From Spirosoma montaniterrae (GTDB lineage Bacteria > Bacteroidota > Bacteroidia > Cytophagales > Spirosomataceae): a stretch of DNA of 64,000 nt. Where the stretch lies: the NCBI RefSeq assembly GCF_001988955.1, contig NZ_CP014263.1, positions 124,001 to 188,000 of the forward strand. The letters run 5' to 3'. Positions 18,211 through 26,837 of the stretch are shown piece after piece. The notes under the pieces were generated by a model. That model made no database searches. It saw only the letters and a list, made by a program, of their open reading frames with translations, and was not told the DNA's origin. The translations under genes and the position numbers were made by a program. Numbering within the stretch: the first letter of the stretch is position 1; each line of letters begins with the position of its first letter.

Positions 18211-20178
18211 ATGGTAGAGAATCGGAAGTGGGTTATTATTGGCGTTTTTTGCTTGGTTGGGCTGATTTATCTGGCCCGGCTATTTCATCTACAGGTGCTC
18301 GACGACACCTATTCACTCGGTGCGTCGAAAAACTCCATCAAGCGGGTTGTTGAAATTCCGTATCGCGGCCAGATTTACGACCGCAACAGTAAGCTGATTG
18401 TTTACAACACGCCCGTTTACGATCTGTATGTAACGCCGAAACAGGTACGCATCCCCGACACAACGGCGTTTTGCCGGATGATGGACATCAGCCAGTCGGA
18501 TTTCGACAGTATCATGGGCATTGCCAAAAACTACTCGCCCGTGAAGCCGTCGCTGTTTATGCGGCAACTCTCGAAAGAAGATTTTGCCCGTATTCAGGAC
18601 GCATTAGTCGATTATCGGGGCTTCGAGCCGGTCATTAGTTCCATGCGTACCTATCCGGCCCATACGCTCGCCAATGCGCTGGGTTATGTCAGCGAAATCA
18701 GTAAAAAACAGATCGATGAACAGGAAACGCCTTACTACCGGCAAGGCGATTACGTGGGTCATAACGGGCTGGAAGAGCAGTATGAAGAGCAGTTGCGTGG
18801 TCGGCGGGGCGTTAAGTTTATGATGCAGAATGTGCGGGGCGTTAACAAAGGCTCGTGGAAAAATGGAGCCTTTGACACACTCGCCGTGGCCGGGCAGAAC
18901 CTGATTACGGGTATCGACGTGGAGGTTCAACGCTATGCTGACAGCCTGATGGTCAACAAGGTAGGGGCTGTAGTGGCCGTTGAGCCATCGACCGGCGAGA
19001 TTCTGGTGTCGGTATCGGCCCCAACGTATGACCCCAATCTGCTATCGAGCCGGTTTTTCTCGAAAAATTATCGGGCATTGGTCAAAAATCCGTACAAGCC
19101 GCTGATTAACCGCCCGATTATGGCGAGTTACCGGCCCGGCAGCACGTTCAAGCTGATTCAGGCTTTGATTGCCCAGCAGCAGGGATCGCTGTTTCCGAGT
19201 ACATTCTACGGCCACGGCGGTTCGCCGATGCGGTGCCACTGCCGGGGTGGCAATACACTGCGCGGGGCCGTTACCAACTCCTGCAACCCGTATTTCTACA
19301 ACGTCTTTCGGAAGTTTATTTACCATAACGGGCAACCAAATACGTTCAGGGCGTCGGCAACGGGGCTGCAACAGTGGCACAGCATGGTCGAGAAGTTTGG
19401 CATTGGTCAGAAACTCGGCGTTGACATGCCCAGCGAACTCAAAGGCAATCTGCCCACGGTGAATTATTACGACAAAGTGTATGGGGGCGAACTGCGCTGG
19501 AAATTCTCGAACGTGTATTCGCTCAGCATCGGCGAGGGCGAACTGCTCATCAGCCCGCTCAAATTAGTCAACTTAGCCGCTACCATTGCCAACCGGGGCT
19601 GGTACATCACACCCCACTACATCAAAGGCTTTGGCAAGGCGGGCGTAGGCATACCCAATGAATACAAAGTCCGTCACGAAACGGGTGTCGACTATAAATA
19701 TTACCTGCCCGTAATCGACGGAATGCGCGGTGCCGTGGCGCATGGCACCGTGACGCCCTTAGCCAACATTGCCGGTATCGACCTGTGCGGCAAAACCGGT
19801 ACGTCGCAAAACGCCAAGTTCGGCCACAAGTACGACCATTCGATTTTCATTGGGTTTGCCCCGATGAACAATCCCAAAATAGCGGTAGCCGTATTTGTTG
19901 AAAATGCCGGTTGGGGTGGGGTAGCGGCTGCGTCGGTGGCAGCTTTGGTGGCCGAGCGATACCTGAAACGTAAAACCGAAGCTAAAGTTCTGGAAGCCAA
20001 AGTGCTGGCCGCAAACTACCTGCCGCCTGCCAGCCAACTGGCAAAGCCCAAACCAAAGGCTCCGAAAAAAGATACCACCCGCCCGCCCGACGAACTGCCC
20101 AAACCCGCACCCGCCAAGCCGTTGATGACAGCCACGCGCCCGAAATCAGTAACAATAGTTGCCGTTAGTGGAAACTGA
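18211..20178 (+). CDS. mrdA: Penicillin-binding protein 2
   Basis: Elongation-specific class B PBP of 655 residues, which cross-links peptidoglycan along the lateral wall. One N-terminal membrane helix (residues 8-26), a dimerisation domain and a transpeptidase domain with STFK (Ser311), SCN (Ser357) and KTG (Lys528). The last 60 residues are Lys/Pro-rich and probably disordered. Followed 6 bp later by rodA, its SEDS glycosyltransferase partner. The usual upstream mreC and mreD are absent here. Confidence 0.95.
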   Translation: MVENRKWVIIGVFCLVGLIYLARLFHLQVLDDTYSLGASKNSIKRVVEIPYRGQIYDRNSKLIVYNTPVYDLYVTPKQVRIPDTTAFCRMMDISQSDFDSIMGIAKNYSPVKPSLFMRQLSKEDFARIQDALVDYRGFEPVISSMRTYPAHTLANALGYVSEISKKQIDEQETPYYRQGDYVGHNGLEEQYEEQLRGRRGVKFMMQNVRGVNKGSWKNGAFDTLAVAGQNLITGIDVEVQRYADSLMVNKVGAVVAVEPSTGEILVSVSAPTYDPNLLSSRFFSKNYRALVKNPYKPLINRPIMASYRPGSTFKLIQALIAQQQGSLFPSTFYGHGGSPMRCHCRGGNTLRGAVTNSCNPYFYNVFRKFIYHNGQPNTFRASATGLQQWHSMVEKFGIGQKLGVDMPSELKGNLPTVNYYDKVYGGELRWKFSNVYSLSIGEGELLISPLKLVNLAATIANRGWYITPHYIKGFGKAGVGIPNEYKVRHETGVDYKYYLPVIDGMRGAVAHGTVTPLANIAGIDLCGKTGTSQNAKFGHKYDHSIFIGFAPMNNPKIAVAVFVENAGWGGVAAASVAALVAERYLKRKTEAKVLEAKVLAANYLPPASQLAKPKPKAPKKDTTRPPDELPKPAPAKPLMTATRPKSVTIVAVSGN

Positions 20179-20184
20179 AGCAAA

Positions 20185-21465
20185 ATGTCTCGCTCAAACG
20201 ATCCTTTTTCGCAGAATATCGACTGGCTTACGCTGGTGCTTTACCTCGGTTGCGTAACGATGGGGTGGCTCAACGTATATGCCGCCGTATATAGCCCCGA
20301 AGATCATACCAGCCTGTTCGACATGACCACCAACGCCGGGAAGCAAATGATGTGGATTGGCACAACGGTCATTCTGGTCATTTGCATTCTGGTGCTCAAC
20401 CATAAGTTTTTCGATTCATTTGCGTACCTGTTTTACGCCTTTATGATTCTGATGCTATTGCTGGTACTCGTAGCCGGTACGAACATCAACGGGTCGCGGT
20501 CGTGGTTCAGGTTCGGCGCGTTTCAGATTCAACCCGCCGAGTTTGCCAAGGTTGCTACGGCTCTCGCGTTGGCAAAATACGTAGACAATCCGGGTATTAA
20601 CCTCGCAAAGCAGAAAGATTTGATGTATATCGGCGGTATCATTGTGCTGCCGTGTATTCTGATTCTGGCCTCGAACGAAACGGGTTCTACGCTCGTTTTT
20701 GCCTCGTTCGTTATTATGCTGTACCGCGAAGGGCTACCCGGCTGGATTCCTGCTTTGGGCCTTACGGTGGCCGCGCTGTTTGTGCTGGCTCTCATTTTTC
20801 CTCCACTCTATATCTTCGCCGGTATTGTGGCTCTGATGGCGGTTATTGTGCTGCTGATGCCGCGCTACAACCGCACCGTCAGCAATTTTATTTCGATGGG
20901 CCTGATCGTAGGGGGTATGATGGTGGTAGTGCTGGGCGTCGATTTCTTCGTGAATCACGTACTGCAAAAACACCAGCGCAACCGCATCAAAGTACTGGTC
21001 GACCCCACCATCGACCCGCTCGGCGTGGGCTGGAACGTGACACAGGCCAAAATTGCCATCGGCTCCGGGCGGTTGCAGGGCAAGGGATTTCTGGAAGGCA
21101 CCCAAACCAAATTCGACTTCGTACCCGAACAAAGCACCGACTTTATTTTCTGCACCATTGGTGAAGAACACGGCTTCATTGGCAGTGCAATCGTGATTGC
21201 GCTGTTTGTTGGGCTGTTGTCGCGGATTGTGATTCTGGCCGAGAAGCAGCGCAGCAAGTTTGCGCGGGTTTATGGCTACTGCGTGGCCGGCATTATTTTC
21301 TTCCACGTCATGGTAAATATCGGCATGACCATCGGGCTGATGCCCGTAATTGGTATTCCGCTGCCATTTTTCAGCTACGGCGGCTCGTCGCTCTGGTCGT
21401 TTTCGATACTGCTGTTCATCTTCCTCAAACTCGACTCACGCCGAACGGCTCTGATGCGGAGGTGA
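20185..21465 (+). CDS. rodA: Rod-shape-determining SEDS glycosyltransferase RodA
   Basis: Polytopic membrane protein of 426 residues that polymerises lipid II together with PBP2. About ten membrane segments are visible. SEDS hallmarks include the loop GSRSWFRFGAFQIQPAEFAK, the segment GRLQGKGFLEGTQTKFDFVPEQSTDFIF with the EQSTDFI signature, and the terminal IPLPFFSYGGSSLWS. Transcribed with mrdA. Confidence 0.96.
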   Translation: MSRSNDPFSQNIDWLTLVLYLGCVTMGWLNVYAAVYSPEDHTSLFDMTTNAGKQMMWIGTTVILVICILVLNHKFFDSFAYLFYAFMILMLLLVLVAGTNINGSRSWFRFGAFQIQPAEFAKVATALALAKYVDNPGINLAKQKDLMYIGGIIVLPCILILASNETGSTLVFASFVIMLYREGLPGWIPALGLTVAALFVLALIFPPLYIFAGIVALMAVIVLLMPRYNRTVSNFISMGLIVGGMMVVVLGVDFFVNHVLQKHQRNRIKVLVDPTIDPLGVGWNVTQAKIAIGSGRLQGKGFLEGTQTKFDFVPEQSTDFIFCTIGEEHGFIGSAIVIALFVGLLSRIVILAEKQRSKFARVYGYCVAGIIFFHVMVNIGMTIGLMPVIGIPLPFFSYGGSSLWSFSILLFIFLKLDSRRTALMRR

Positions 21466-21552
21466 ACGAGGCAGTTCGCCGACACCCTCGACGCTGTTCA
21501 CAACTTACGATGTGGTGTTTTCCAGCACGTGTACAGTGCGGAAACGGTAGCT

Positions 21553-22569
21553 TCATTTTACAGCGGGCATATATCGGTCGCGCAGGGCCAGAAACGAAAA
21601 TACGGTTCGGTGGTAGGGATTGAACTCCGGGTCTGGAATGCCCGACGGTGGCACGGCAGATGAGCCGTATCCGGTCTGGAACATATCGTGGTGGTAGATG
21701 ACGTAGCCGCCTGCCTGCCACACGGCCCCAATTTGCAGAATGTGGTCGTGTGGGTCGGAGCCGTTTTTGGGGCCACCGTGCGCGGGCGTACCGTTGCGGG
21801 CCGGTTCATCGTCCACTACGGGCTTTTTGTAGCGTTTCAGCAGGTACGTAATTTCAGTAGGGGCCACTTCCCAGTGCCGCCCGCTATATTGTCGACTGGT
21901 GTGCGGGCTAAGATAGTCGAGCGTTTCGTTCTGTTTACGGTCGCCCAGAATACCGCTTATGCCCGGCGAATTCGTTACAAGCCGGCTTGGGTCAATGGCT
22001 TTCACCGTTTTGTAATGATCGATTACCCGCTCCGACAACTCATTCCAGATTTGAATGGTGAGGTTGCGATGGGGCAGCAGTTCGCGCGTTACGGTCGACA
22101 CGGCACGGTTGGCCGCCAGCGAGTCGAGCCGGATGTTGCTGTAATAACTTTCCTGCGAAAACAGAGCCAGCTCAACCACCATGCCCATCTGATCGGCATC
22201 GGTCAGAATGGCCTTCAGCGTGGCGAGGTGCTGCGGCTGTAGGGAGCCATCGGGCCGGTAGAGCGTGGTAGTCAGGTCGCTGTCTACGAACTTGCTTTTG
22301 TTGTCCCACTGGCACCAGATACGCAGCACGTTGATACCATATTTCTGAAACTTCGCCAGCCACTGTTTCCGGTCGGCACTGCTTTTGTTGAACGTCGGGT
22401 TGTAGATGGCGTTGAAAAAGCTGACGCCCGTAAACGGGAACGGTCGGCCATCGCGGTAGAAATTCGTCCCTTGAATAGTCAGGTCGCCGTAAGGCTGAGC
22501 ACACAGTGAAAGAGTGAAAGAGCGAAAGAGTGAAAGAGTGAAAGCTAACCGAAGCAGGAAGTGGGTCAT
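21553..22569 (-). CDS. Exported GH5-like cellulase-family glycoside hydrolase
   Basis: Exported (beta/alpha)8-barrel hydrolase of 338 residues. Recognisable family 5-type features are the opening GTNFYRDGRPFPFTGVSFF, YGINVLRIWCQWD after the second strand and the acid/base motif IWNELS. The signal peptide is unusual: it is encoded by five 8-bp repeats (22505-22544), giving FTLSLFRSFTLSL. The gene lies downstream of the two transketolase-half genes on the minus strand (22-bp gap) and probably shares their promoter, putting it under the 24490 palindrome. Substrate (mannan, glucan or other) cannot be told. Confidence 0.85.
   Translation of the reverse strand: MTHFLLRLAFTLSLFRSFTLSLCAQPYGDLTIQGTNFYRDGRPFPFTGVSFFNAIYNPTFNKSSADRKQWLAKFQKYGINVLRIWCQWDNKSKFVDSDLTTTLYRPDGSLQPQHLATLKAILTDADQMGMVVELALFSQESYYSNIRLDSLAANRAVSTVTRELLPHRNLTIQIWNELSERVIDHYKTVKAIDPSRLVTNSPGISGILGDRKQNETLDYLSPHTSRQYSGRHWEVAPTEITYLLKRYKKPVVDDEPARNGTPAHGGPKNGSDPHDHILQIGAVWQAGGYVIYHHDMFQTGYGSSAVPPSGIPDPEFNPYHRTVFSFLALRDRYMPAVK
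22505..22544 (-). repeat. Five tandem 8-bp repeats in signal-peptide coding sequence
   Basis: Five copies of AGTGAAAG (third copy AGCGAAAG) on the plus strand, inside the GH5-like gene just after its start. The unit is not a multiple of three, so gain or loss of one copy shifts the frame of everything downstream. Confidence 0.85.
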
Positions 22570-22591
22570 GGTTCAGGTTGTTAGAAGTCAT

Positions 22592-23572
22592 TCAGATTAG
22601 TACTTCACGCCTGACCTTTCTGCTCAGGGCCAGGCGGGCGGCTTTGGCAATGTCGGTGGGGGTCATCAGGTGCCGCGCAAACAATTCGTCGATGCCGCCA
22701 CTTTCCACAAACTTGTCTCGAACGCCGATGCGCTGAACCGGTGCAGGCCATTCGTCGGTCAACACTTCGCTAACGGCGTCGCCCAGGCCGCCGTAAATGC
22801 TGGCATTCTCGGCAGTGACGGCGCAACCCGTTTTGCTTAGCGACTGCACAATCAACGTCCGGTCGATGGGTTTGACCGACGCCAGATGAATCACCTCAGC
22901 GTCGATGCCTTCGCGGGCCAGTTGGTCGGCGGCATCCAAACAAAACCAGGTCATAATACCGGTGCCAAACAGCGTTACGTCGGCTCCTTCGCGCAGGGTT
23001 TCGCCCCGGCCCCAGACAAACTCGTGGTCAGGCCCGAACAGTTCCGGCACGGCATAGCGCGTGACGCGGAAATAGACCGGGCCGGGCGTATTCATGGCCG
23101 TATGCATCACGGCCCGCAGGTCGGCGTTGGAGCCGGGGTCGGCCACGAGCAGGTTGGGTAGCGAACGCATCACGGCCAAATCTTCGATGCAATTGTGCGA
23201 AGCCCCAGCCCGGCTCGTCGGAATGCCGCAGTACGAACCGGGAATTTTGACGTTCAGTTTGGGGAAGCAAATCGAAATAGCCAACTGATCGAGGGCACGC
23301 CGGGCCGCAAAAGCCGCGAAGGTCGATGGCATGCTCGTGAAGCCTTCGAGGGCCAGCCCGGCGGCCATGCCAAACAGGTTTTGTTCGGCAATACCTACCT
23401 GCACAAACCGGTCGGGAAAGCGTTTTTTAAAACCAGTGGCTTTGGTGGACGTATGCAGGTCGGCATCTAAAAAAATCAGATTGTCGTGCCGGTGGCCCAG
23501 TTCGAGCAGCGTGTGCCCGAAGGCGTCGCGCAGCGAAGCGTCGCCCGATTCGTTGTCGTTATTCTCCGCCAT
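22592..23572 (-). CDS. Transketolase C-terminal half (pyrimidine-binding/C-terminal subunit)
   Basis: Protein of 326 residues holding the Pyr and C-terminal domains of a split transketolase. The catalytic glutamate that activates thiamine diphosphate is in the motif VGIAEQNLFGMAAG; the C-terminal domain follows (GTGIMTWFCLDAADQLAREG). It overlaps the gene for the N-terminal half by 14 bp, so the two subunits are made together. Split transketolases include the apulose-4-phosphate transketolase AptA/AptB; the apiosidase-like genes nearby make that role possible, but an ordinary pentose role is equally compatible with the sequence. Confidence 0.88.
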   Translation of the reverse strand: MAENNDNESGDASLRDAFGHTLLELGHRHDNLIFLDADLHTSTKATGFKKRFPDRFVQVGIAEQNLFGMAAGLALEGFTSMPSTFAAFAARRALDQLAISICFPKLNVKIPGSYCGIPTSRAGASHNCIEDLAVMRSLPNLLVADPGSNADLRAVMHTAMNTPGPVYFRVTRYAVPELFGPDHEFVWGRGETLREGADVTLFGTGIMTWFCLDAADQLAREGIDAEVIHLASVKPIDRTLIVQSLSKTGCAVTAENASIYGGLGDAVSEVLTDEWPAPVQRIGVRDKFVESGGIDELFARHLMTPTDIAKAARLALSRKVRREVLI

Positions 23573-24467
23573 AAAAAACGTCTTTTTGGAATTGTTTCGT
23601 TAGTCGACTATAGCCTTCTTCGGGATACCCGTAGGTTCTTGACACCTCGCGCAGCATGGCATCGGCGGTATCGGGGTCGGGCGCGTGCGTGTGCCATTTG
23701 TAGTTGAACTCGGCCTGCTCGATGCCTTTGCCTTTTACGGTATGGGCGATAATGACAATTGGTTTGCCGTTGGGCATGAGCCAGCGTGCCTGATGCAGGG
23801 CCGAAGCCACGGCGTCGAGGTCGTGCCCGTCGATTTCCAGCACCTGCCAGCCAAATGCCCGCCATTTGTCGGCAAAGGGTTCAATGCTCATCAAATCCCA
23901 GACAAATCCCTTTGCCATCGCTTTGTTATAATCGACTATGGCAATCAGATTATCTAAGTGGTAATGAGCCGCCGACATGGCCGCTTCCCAGACGTTGCCC
24001 TCGTTGCATTCGCCATCGCCCAGCACACAAAACACCCGCGAGCGCGGATTTTCTTTTTTGCGCAACCCCATCGCCATACCCACAGCCACCGATAGGCCCA
24101 TGCCCAGCGGCCCACCAGAATTCTCGATGCCCGGTGCCGAGTCGATATGCGTGTGGCCTTCCAGCCCGTCGGGTTCGCAGTACGTATAAATGCGCTCGGT
24201 AGGCATGAACCCGCGCAGGGCCAAAGCCGCATACAGAGCCGGCGAACCGTGCGCTTTCGACAGAATCAGCCGGTCGCGGGTGGGCAAGTGGGGCCGTTGC
24301 GGGTCGAGCGTCATCTCGTGGAAATACAGCACAGCCAGCAGTTCGGCCATCGAAAACGAACCGCCGATATGCCCCCACTGGCTAAAGGCAATCATTTCCA
24401 GCGATAACCGACGAATCTGATATGCCTGAAAAGCCAGGTCTTGCTGTTGTTGTGAGGATAAATGCAT
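23559..24467 (-). CDS. Transketolase N-terminal half (ThDP-binding subunit)
   Basis: PP domain of the split transketolase, 302 residues from the ATG at 24467 (a longer in-frame start at 24524 would run through the operator). Motifs: GHIGGSFSMAELLAVLYF, SKAHGSPALYAAL, and the ThDP/magnesium motif GDGECNEGNVWEA with Asn in DYNKAMAKG. First gene of a minus-strand unit with the C-terminal half and the GH5-like hydrolase. The palindrome at 24490-24503 lies 23 bp upstream of its start and could overlap a -7-like element (TACAATTG), suggesting repression by the GntR regulator. Confidence 0.88.
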   Translation of the reverse strand: MHLSSQQQQDLAFQAYQIRRLSLEMIAFSQWGHIGGSFSMAELLAVLYFHEMTLDPQRPHLPTRDRLILSKAHGSPALYAALALRGFMPTERIYTYCEPDGLEGHTHIDSAPGIENSGGPLGMGLSVAVGMAMGLRKKENPRSRVFCVLGDGECNEGNVWEAAMSAAHYHLDNLIAIVDYNKAMAKGFVWDLMSIEPFADKWRAFGWQVLEIDGHDLDAVASALHQARWLMPNGKPIVIIAHTVKGKGIEQAEFNYKWHTHAPDPDTADAMLREVSRTYGYPEEGYSRLTKQFQKDVFYGGE

Positions 24468-24489
24468 AATAGCATACAATTTTCTTTGC

Positions 24490-24503
24490 AATTGTACACA
24501 ATT
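24490..24503. promoter_or_regulatory. GntR-type operator palindrome, copy 1
   Basis: AATTGTACACAATT: arms AATTGT and ACAATT around two bases, as in FadR-subfamily GntR operators. It lies between the divergent transketolase and MFS genes. A related half-site (ACAATT) sits at 24476-24482. Identical 14-mers occur at 40792 and 41651. Confidence 0.7.
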
Positions 24504-24562
24504 AAGTAGAAGTTTGCAAGACAATACTTTTTATTTTAGCGAAAAAAAGCTGAGCTTCTCCC

Positions 24563-25867
24563 ATGTTTACGCCCTATACCGTGCCAACTGCTACAATTAC
24601 TACTCCGCCGGGCTGGTTTACGCGTACCCGCCACTGGTGGATTCTGGCAACGCTGTTCGGTGCTACGTTCTTAAACTATTTCGACCGGCAAACGCTTAGT
24701 GTTGCCATCGAACCGATTAGCCGCGAATTTGGCCTGACCACCGCCGACCGGGGTACGTTGCTGGCGGCTTTCGTGTATGCGTATGCGTGCGCCCACCTGT
24801 TCATTGGCTTTATCATCGACCGAGTCCAGAATATTCGCCGATTTTTCGCGGTGATGGTCGTTGGCTGGAGTGTATGTACGGTGCTGGTTGGCTTAACCAC
24901 TAACTCCACGCAGATTCTGTGGCTTCGCTACGCGCTGGGTGTGTTTGAAGCGGCCAATTTTCCGCTTTGTCTGCTACTGATTGCCCGGCTGTTTCCGGCC
25001 CGTCAGCGGAGTTTAGCTGCCGGTATTTTCAACAGCGGGGCTGTATTGGCAACGCTGACGGCCCCCAAATTAGTCATTTACTTCTCGACCGAGTTCAACT
25101 GGCGATACAGCTTTTACGTCACTGGTGGGCTGGGTCTGGTATGGCTCGTGTTTTGGTTGCTGGTGTATCGAAACCCCACCCCCGGCCCCTCCCCAGTAGG
25201 GAGGGGAGAAAACCATCCGGGTCCTGCTCCCCTCCCTATTGGGGAGGGGCCGGGGGTGGGGTTTGTGGGGTCACTTTTTCGACTGCCCGCTTTCTGGCTG
25301 ATTACGTTTATTGGTATCGGGTTGTTGCCGGGCTGGTATTTTATGTCGCAGTGGTTGCCAACCTACCTGACCCAACGCTGGAACGTGGCCTACAACCAAT
25401 CATTGGGCGACCGGCTTACGCTGGTTTATCTTGTACAGGACGTGGGCCTGTGGGTTGGCGGGGGGCTTGTGTGGTGGTTGAGCAAGCGCATGAATGTGCT
25501 GGCGGCCCGTAAAAGCGTGATTGTTGGTGCTTACGTACTGATGATGGCAATTGTGCTGCTGCCACAGGCTGAAACCATTGGCAGTACGCTGGCAATTCTG
25601 TGCGTATATGTGTTTGGTCTGGCAGCCTGGCAGGCTAACCAACAGGCGTTTAAGCAGGACGTACTGCCGGGTCGGGTGGCAACGGTAGCCGCGCTGGTAG
25701 GCTTTGCCGAAACGCTGTCGAGCGCGTTTCTGGTGCAGAAAGTGGGGCAGGTGGCGCAGGAGACGGGCGGATTCAACGCTATTTTCTGGTTGCTGGCCGG
25801 GTGCTTTACAGTGGCGATAGTGGCCGTGCTATGTTTACAAAAAAAGTGGATTCTAACGAATGGTTGA
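24563..25867 (+). CDS. MFS transporter (ACS family-like) with an in-frame palindromic insert
   Basis: Twelve-helix inner-membrane transporter of 434 residues. Helix 1 carries FLNYFDRQTLSVA, typical of anion:cation symporters for sugar acids; the loop GFIIDRVQNIRRFF is the conserved MFS loop. Between helices 6 and 7 (about residues 204-234) the chain contains a translated C-rich palindromic element (PTPGPSPVGRGE ... LPIGEGPGVGF) that is not part of the family. First gene of a plus-strand unit with the racemase-like, DUF4038 and esterase-apiosidase genes, opposite the transketolase unit and next to the 24490 operator. Confidence 0.9.
   Translation: MFTPYTVPTATITTPPGWFTRTRHWWILATLFGATFLNYFDRQTLSVAIEPISREFGLTTADRGTLLAAFVYAYACAHLFIGFIIDRVQNIRRFFAVMVVGWSVCTVLVGLTTNSTQILWLRYALGVFEAANFPLCLLLIARLFPARQRSLAAGIFNSGAVLATLTAPKLVIYFSTEFNWRYSFYVTGGLGLVWLVFWLLVYRNPTPGPSPVGRGENHPGPAPLPIGEGPGVGFVGSLFRLPAFWLITFIGIGLLPGWYFMSQWLPTYLTQRWNVAYNQSLGDRLTLVYLVQDVGLWVGGGLVWWLSKRMNVLAARKSVIVGAYVLMMAIVLLPQAETIGSTLAILCVYVFGLAAWQANQQAFKQDVLPGRVATVAALVGFAETLSSAFLVQKVGQVAQETGGFNAIFWLLAGCFTVAIVAVLCLQKKWILTNG
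25171..25264. repeat. C-rich palindromic repeat, copy 1 (inside MFS gene)
   Basis: 94-bp imperfect palindrome: left arm 25171-25206 beginning AAACCCCACCCCCGGCCCCT, right arm 25229-25264 ending GGCCGGGGGTGGGGTTT. Same family as 37487-37573 and 61335-61430. Here it is translated within the central loop of the transporter without breaking the frame. Confidence 0.9.
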
Positions 25868-26008
25868 GTGATTGAATGGTTGGATGATTGAGTGGTTGAA
25901 TGATTGAATGGAGTGCAAGGATTATACTCAATCATTCAACCACTCAATCACTTAACCATTCAATCACCCAATCATTCAACCATTCAATCATCCAACCATT
26001 CAATCACT
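25859..26008. repeat. 8-bp tandem arrays in inverted arrangement
   Basis: Left array (25859-25912) of 8-bp units of the form RATGRTTG, right array (25926-26008) of the complementary form (CAATCATT, CAACCATT, CAATCACT). Together they can form a very long imperfect hairpin between the MFS and racemase genes. The left array begins in the last codons of the MFS gene. Confidence 0.8.
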
Positions 26009-26012
26009 TTTT

Positions 26013-26831
26013 ATGATTTCTCTCTTCAGCGAATACATGCGCCTGACAGGTACGCCGACGCTCGGTAGCGAGCCGTCGGGAGACCCGGCATTGGTCGGTA
26101 AGAAACTCGGCGTAGTCAACGGGTCGAACTGGGTTAGTTTATGGTCTACGTATTTCGGGCGAACGGTGCTGCCGGGGGTGAAAATCGTGCAGGTGGGCAA
26201 TGAGGGCGTTCAACTTAACTTTATGGATGCCCACCACCGGGGCGATACCTGCCCACCCCAATTGAACATCGACCTGACCATCCGCTACGCCAAAGACCTT
26301 ATTGATCTGGTGGGCGTCGATGCCATCTTACTGTCGTGTTCAACCATGAATCGGGCGGCTCCGGCAGTTCGCGAAGCACTGGCTCCGCTGGGCGTGCCGG
26401 TGGTGCAGATTGACGAAGCCATGATGGAAGAAGCCGTGCAAACCGGTACCGCACCGGCGGACCGGACGGAGCGGGTTCGTGATGGAAAAATTCTGGTTGT
26501 AGCCACGCACGGTCCAACGGTGGCAAGTACGCAGGCTCTCCTTCAGGAAACAGCCGACCGTATGGGCAAGTCCGTTCAGTTTGCCGGAGCCACGGTAGAA
26601 GACGCCTTTCACCTGCTTGGCGACGGGCGTATCGAAGAGCACAATGAACTTATTGCCAACGTCATACGCGAAGCCCAGCAACACGATTCCATCGACGTAG
26701 TGGTGCTGGCGCAATTGTCGATGAGCGTGTTTTGCTTTTCGTATCCCGACCCGATAGCCGCGTTCGGCATACCCGTGCTGAACAGTGGCGAAACGGGCTT
26801 TCGGCGGGTAGGTGACGTATTAAACTCCTAA
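26013..26831 (+). CDS. Asp/Glu/hydantoin racemase-family protein
   Basis: Cytoplasmic protein of 272 residues with the two-domain racemase fold. Two candidate catalytic cysteines are present: one in AILLSCSTMNRAAPAVRE in the N-terminal half, the other in LAQLSMSVFCFSYPD in the C-terminal half, matching the pseudo-symmetric pair of this superfamily (aspartate/glutamate racemase, hydantoin racemase, maleate isomerase). The substrate is not evident; in a sugar-acid region it might act on a carboxylic acid intermediate (inference). It ends 6 bp before the next gene. Confidence 0.85.
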   Translation: MISLFSEYMRLTGTPTLGSEPSGDPALVGKKLGVVNGSNWVSLWSTYFGRTVLPGVKIVQVGNEGVQLNFMDAHHRGDTCPPQLNIDLTIRYAKDLIDLVGVDAILLSCSTMNRAAPAVREALAPLGVPVVQIDEAMMEEAVQTGTAPADRTERVRDGKILVVATHGPTVASTQALLQETADRMGKSVQFAGATVEDAFHLLGDGRIEEHNELIANVIREAQQHDSIDVVVLAQLSMSVFCFSYPDPIAAFGIPVLNSGETGFRRVGDVLNS

Positions 26832-26837
26832 AACTTT

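Noticed and set aside
20652-21164. 170-codon plus-strand frame inside rodA
   Set aside because: Out-of-frame shadow of the SEDS protein, whose frame carries all family motifs.
25859-26008. Short repeats as a CRISPR array or iteron-type origin
   Set aside because: Units are 8 bp, degenerate and in inverted halves; no replication initiator gene is nearby.
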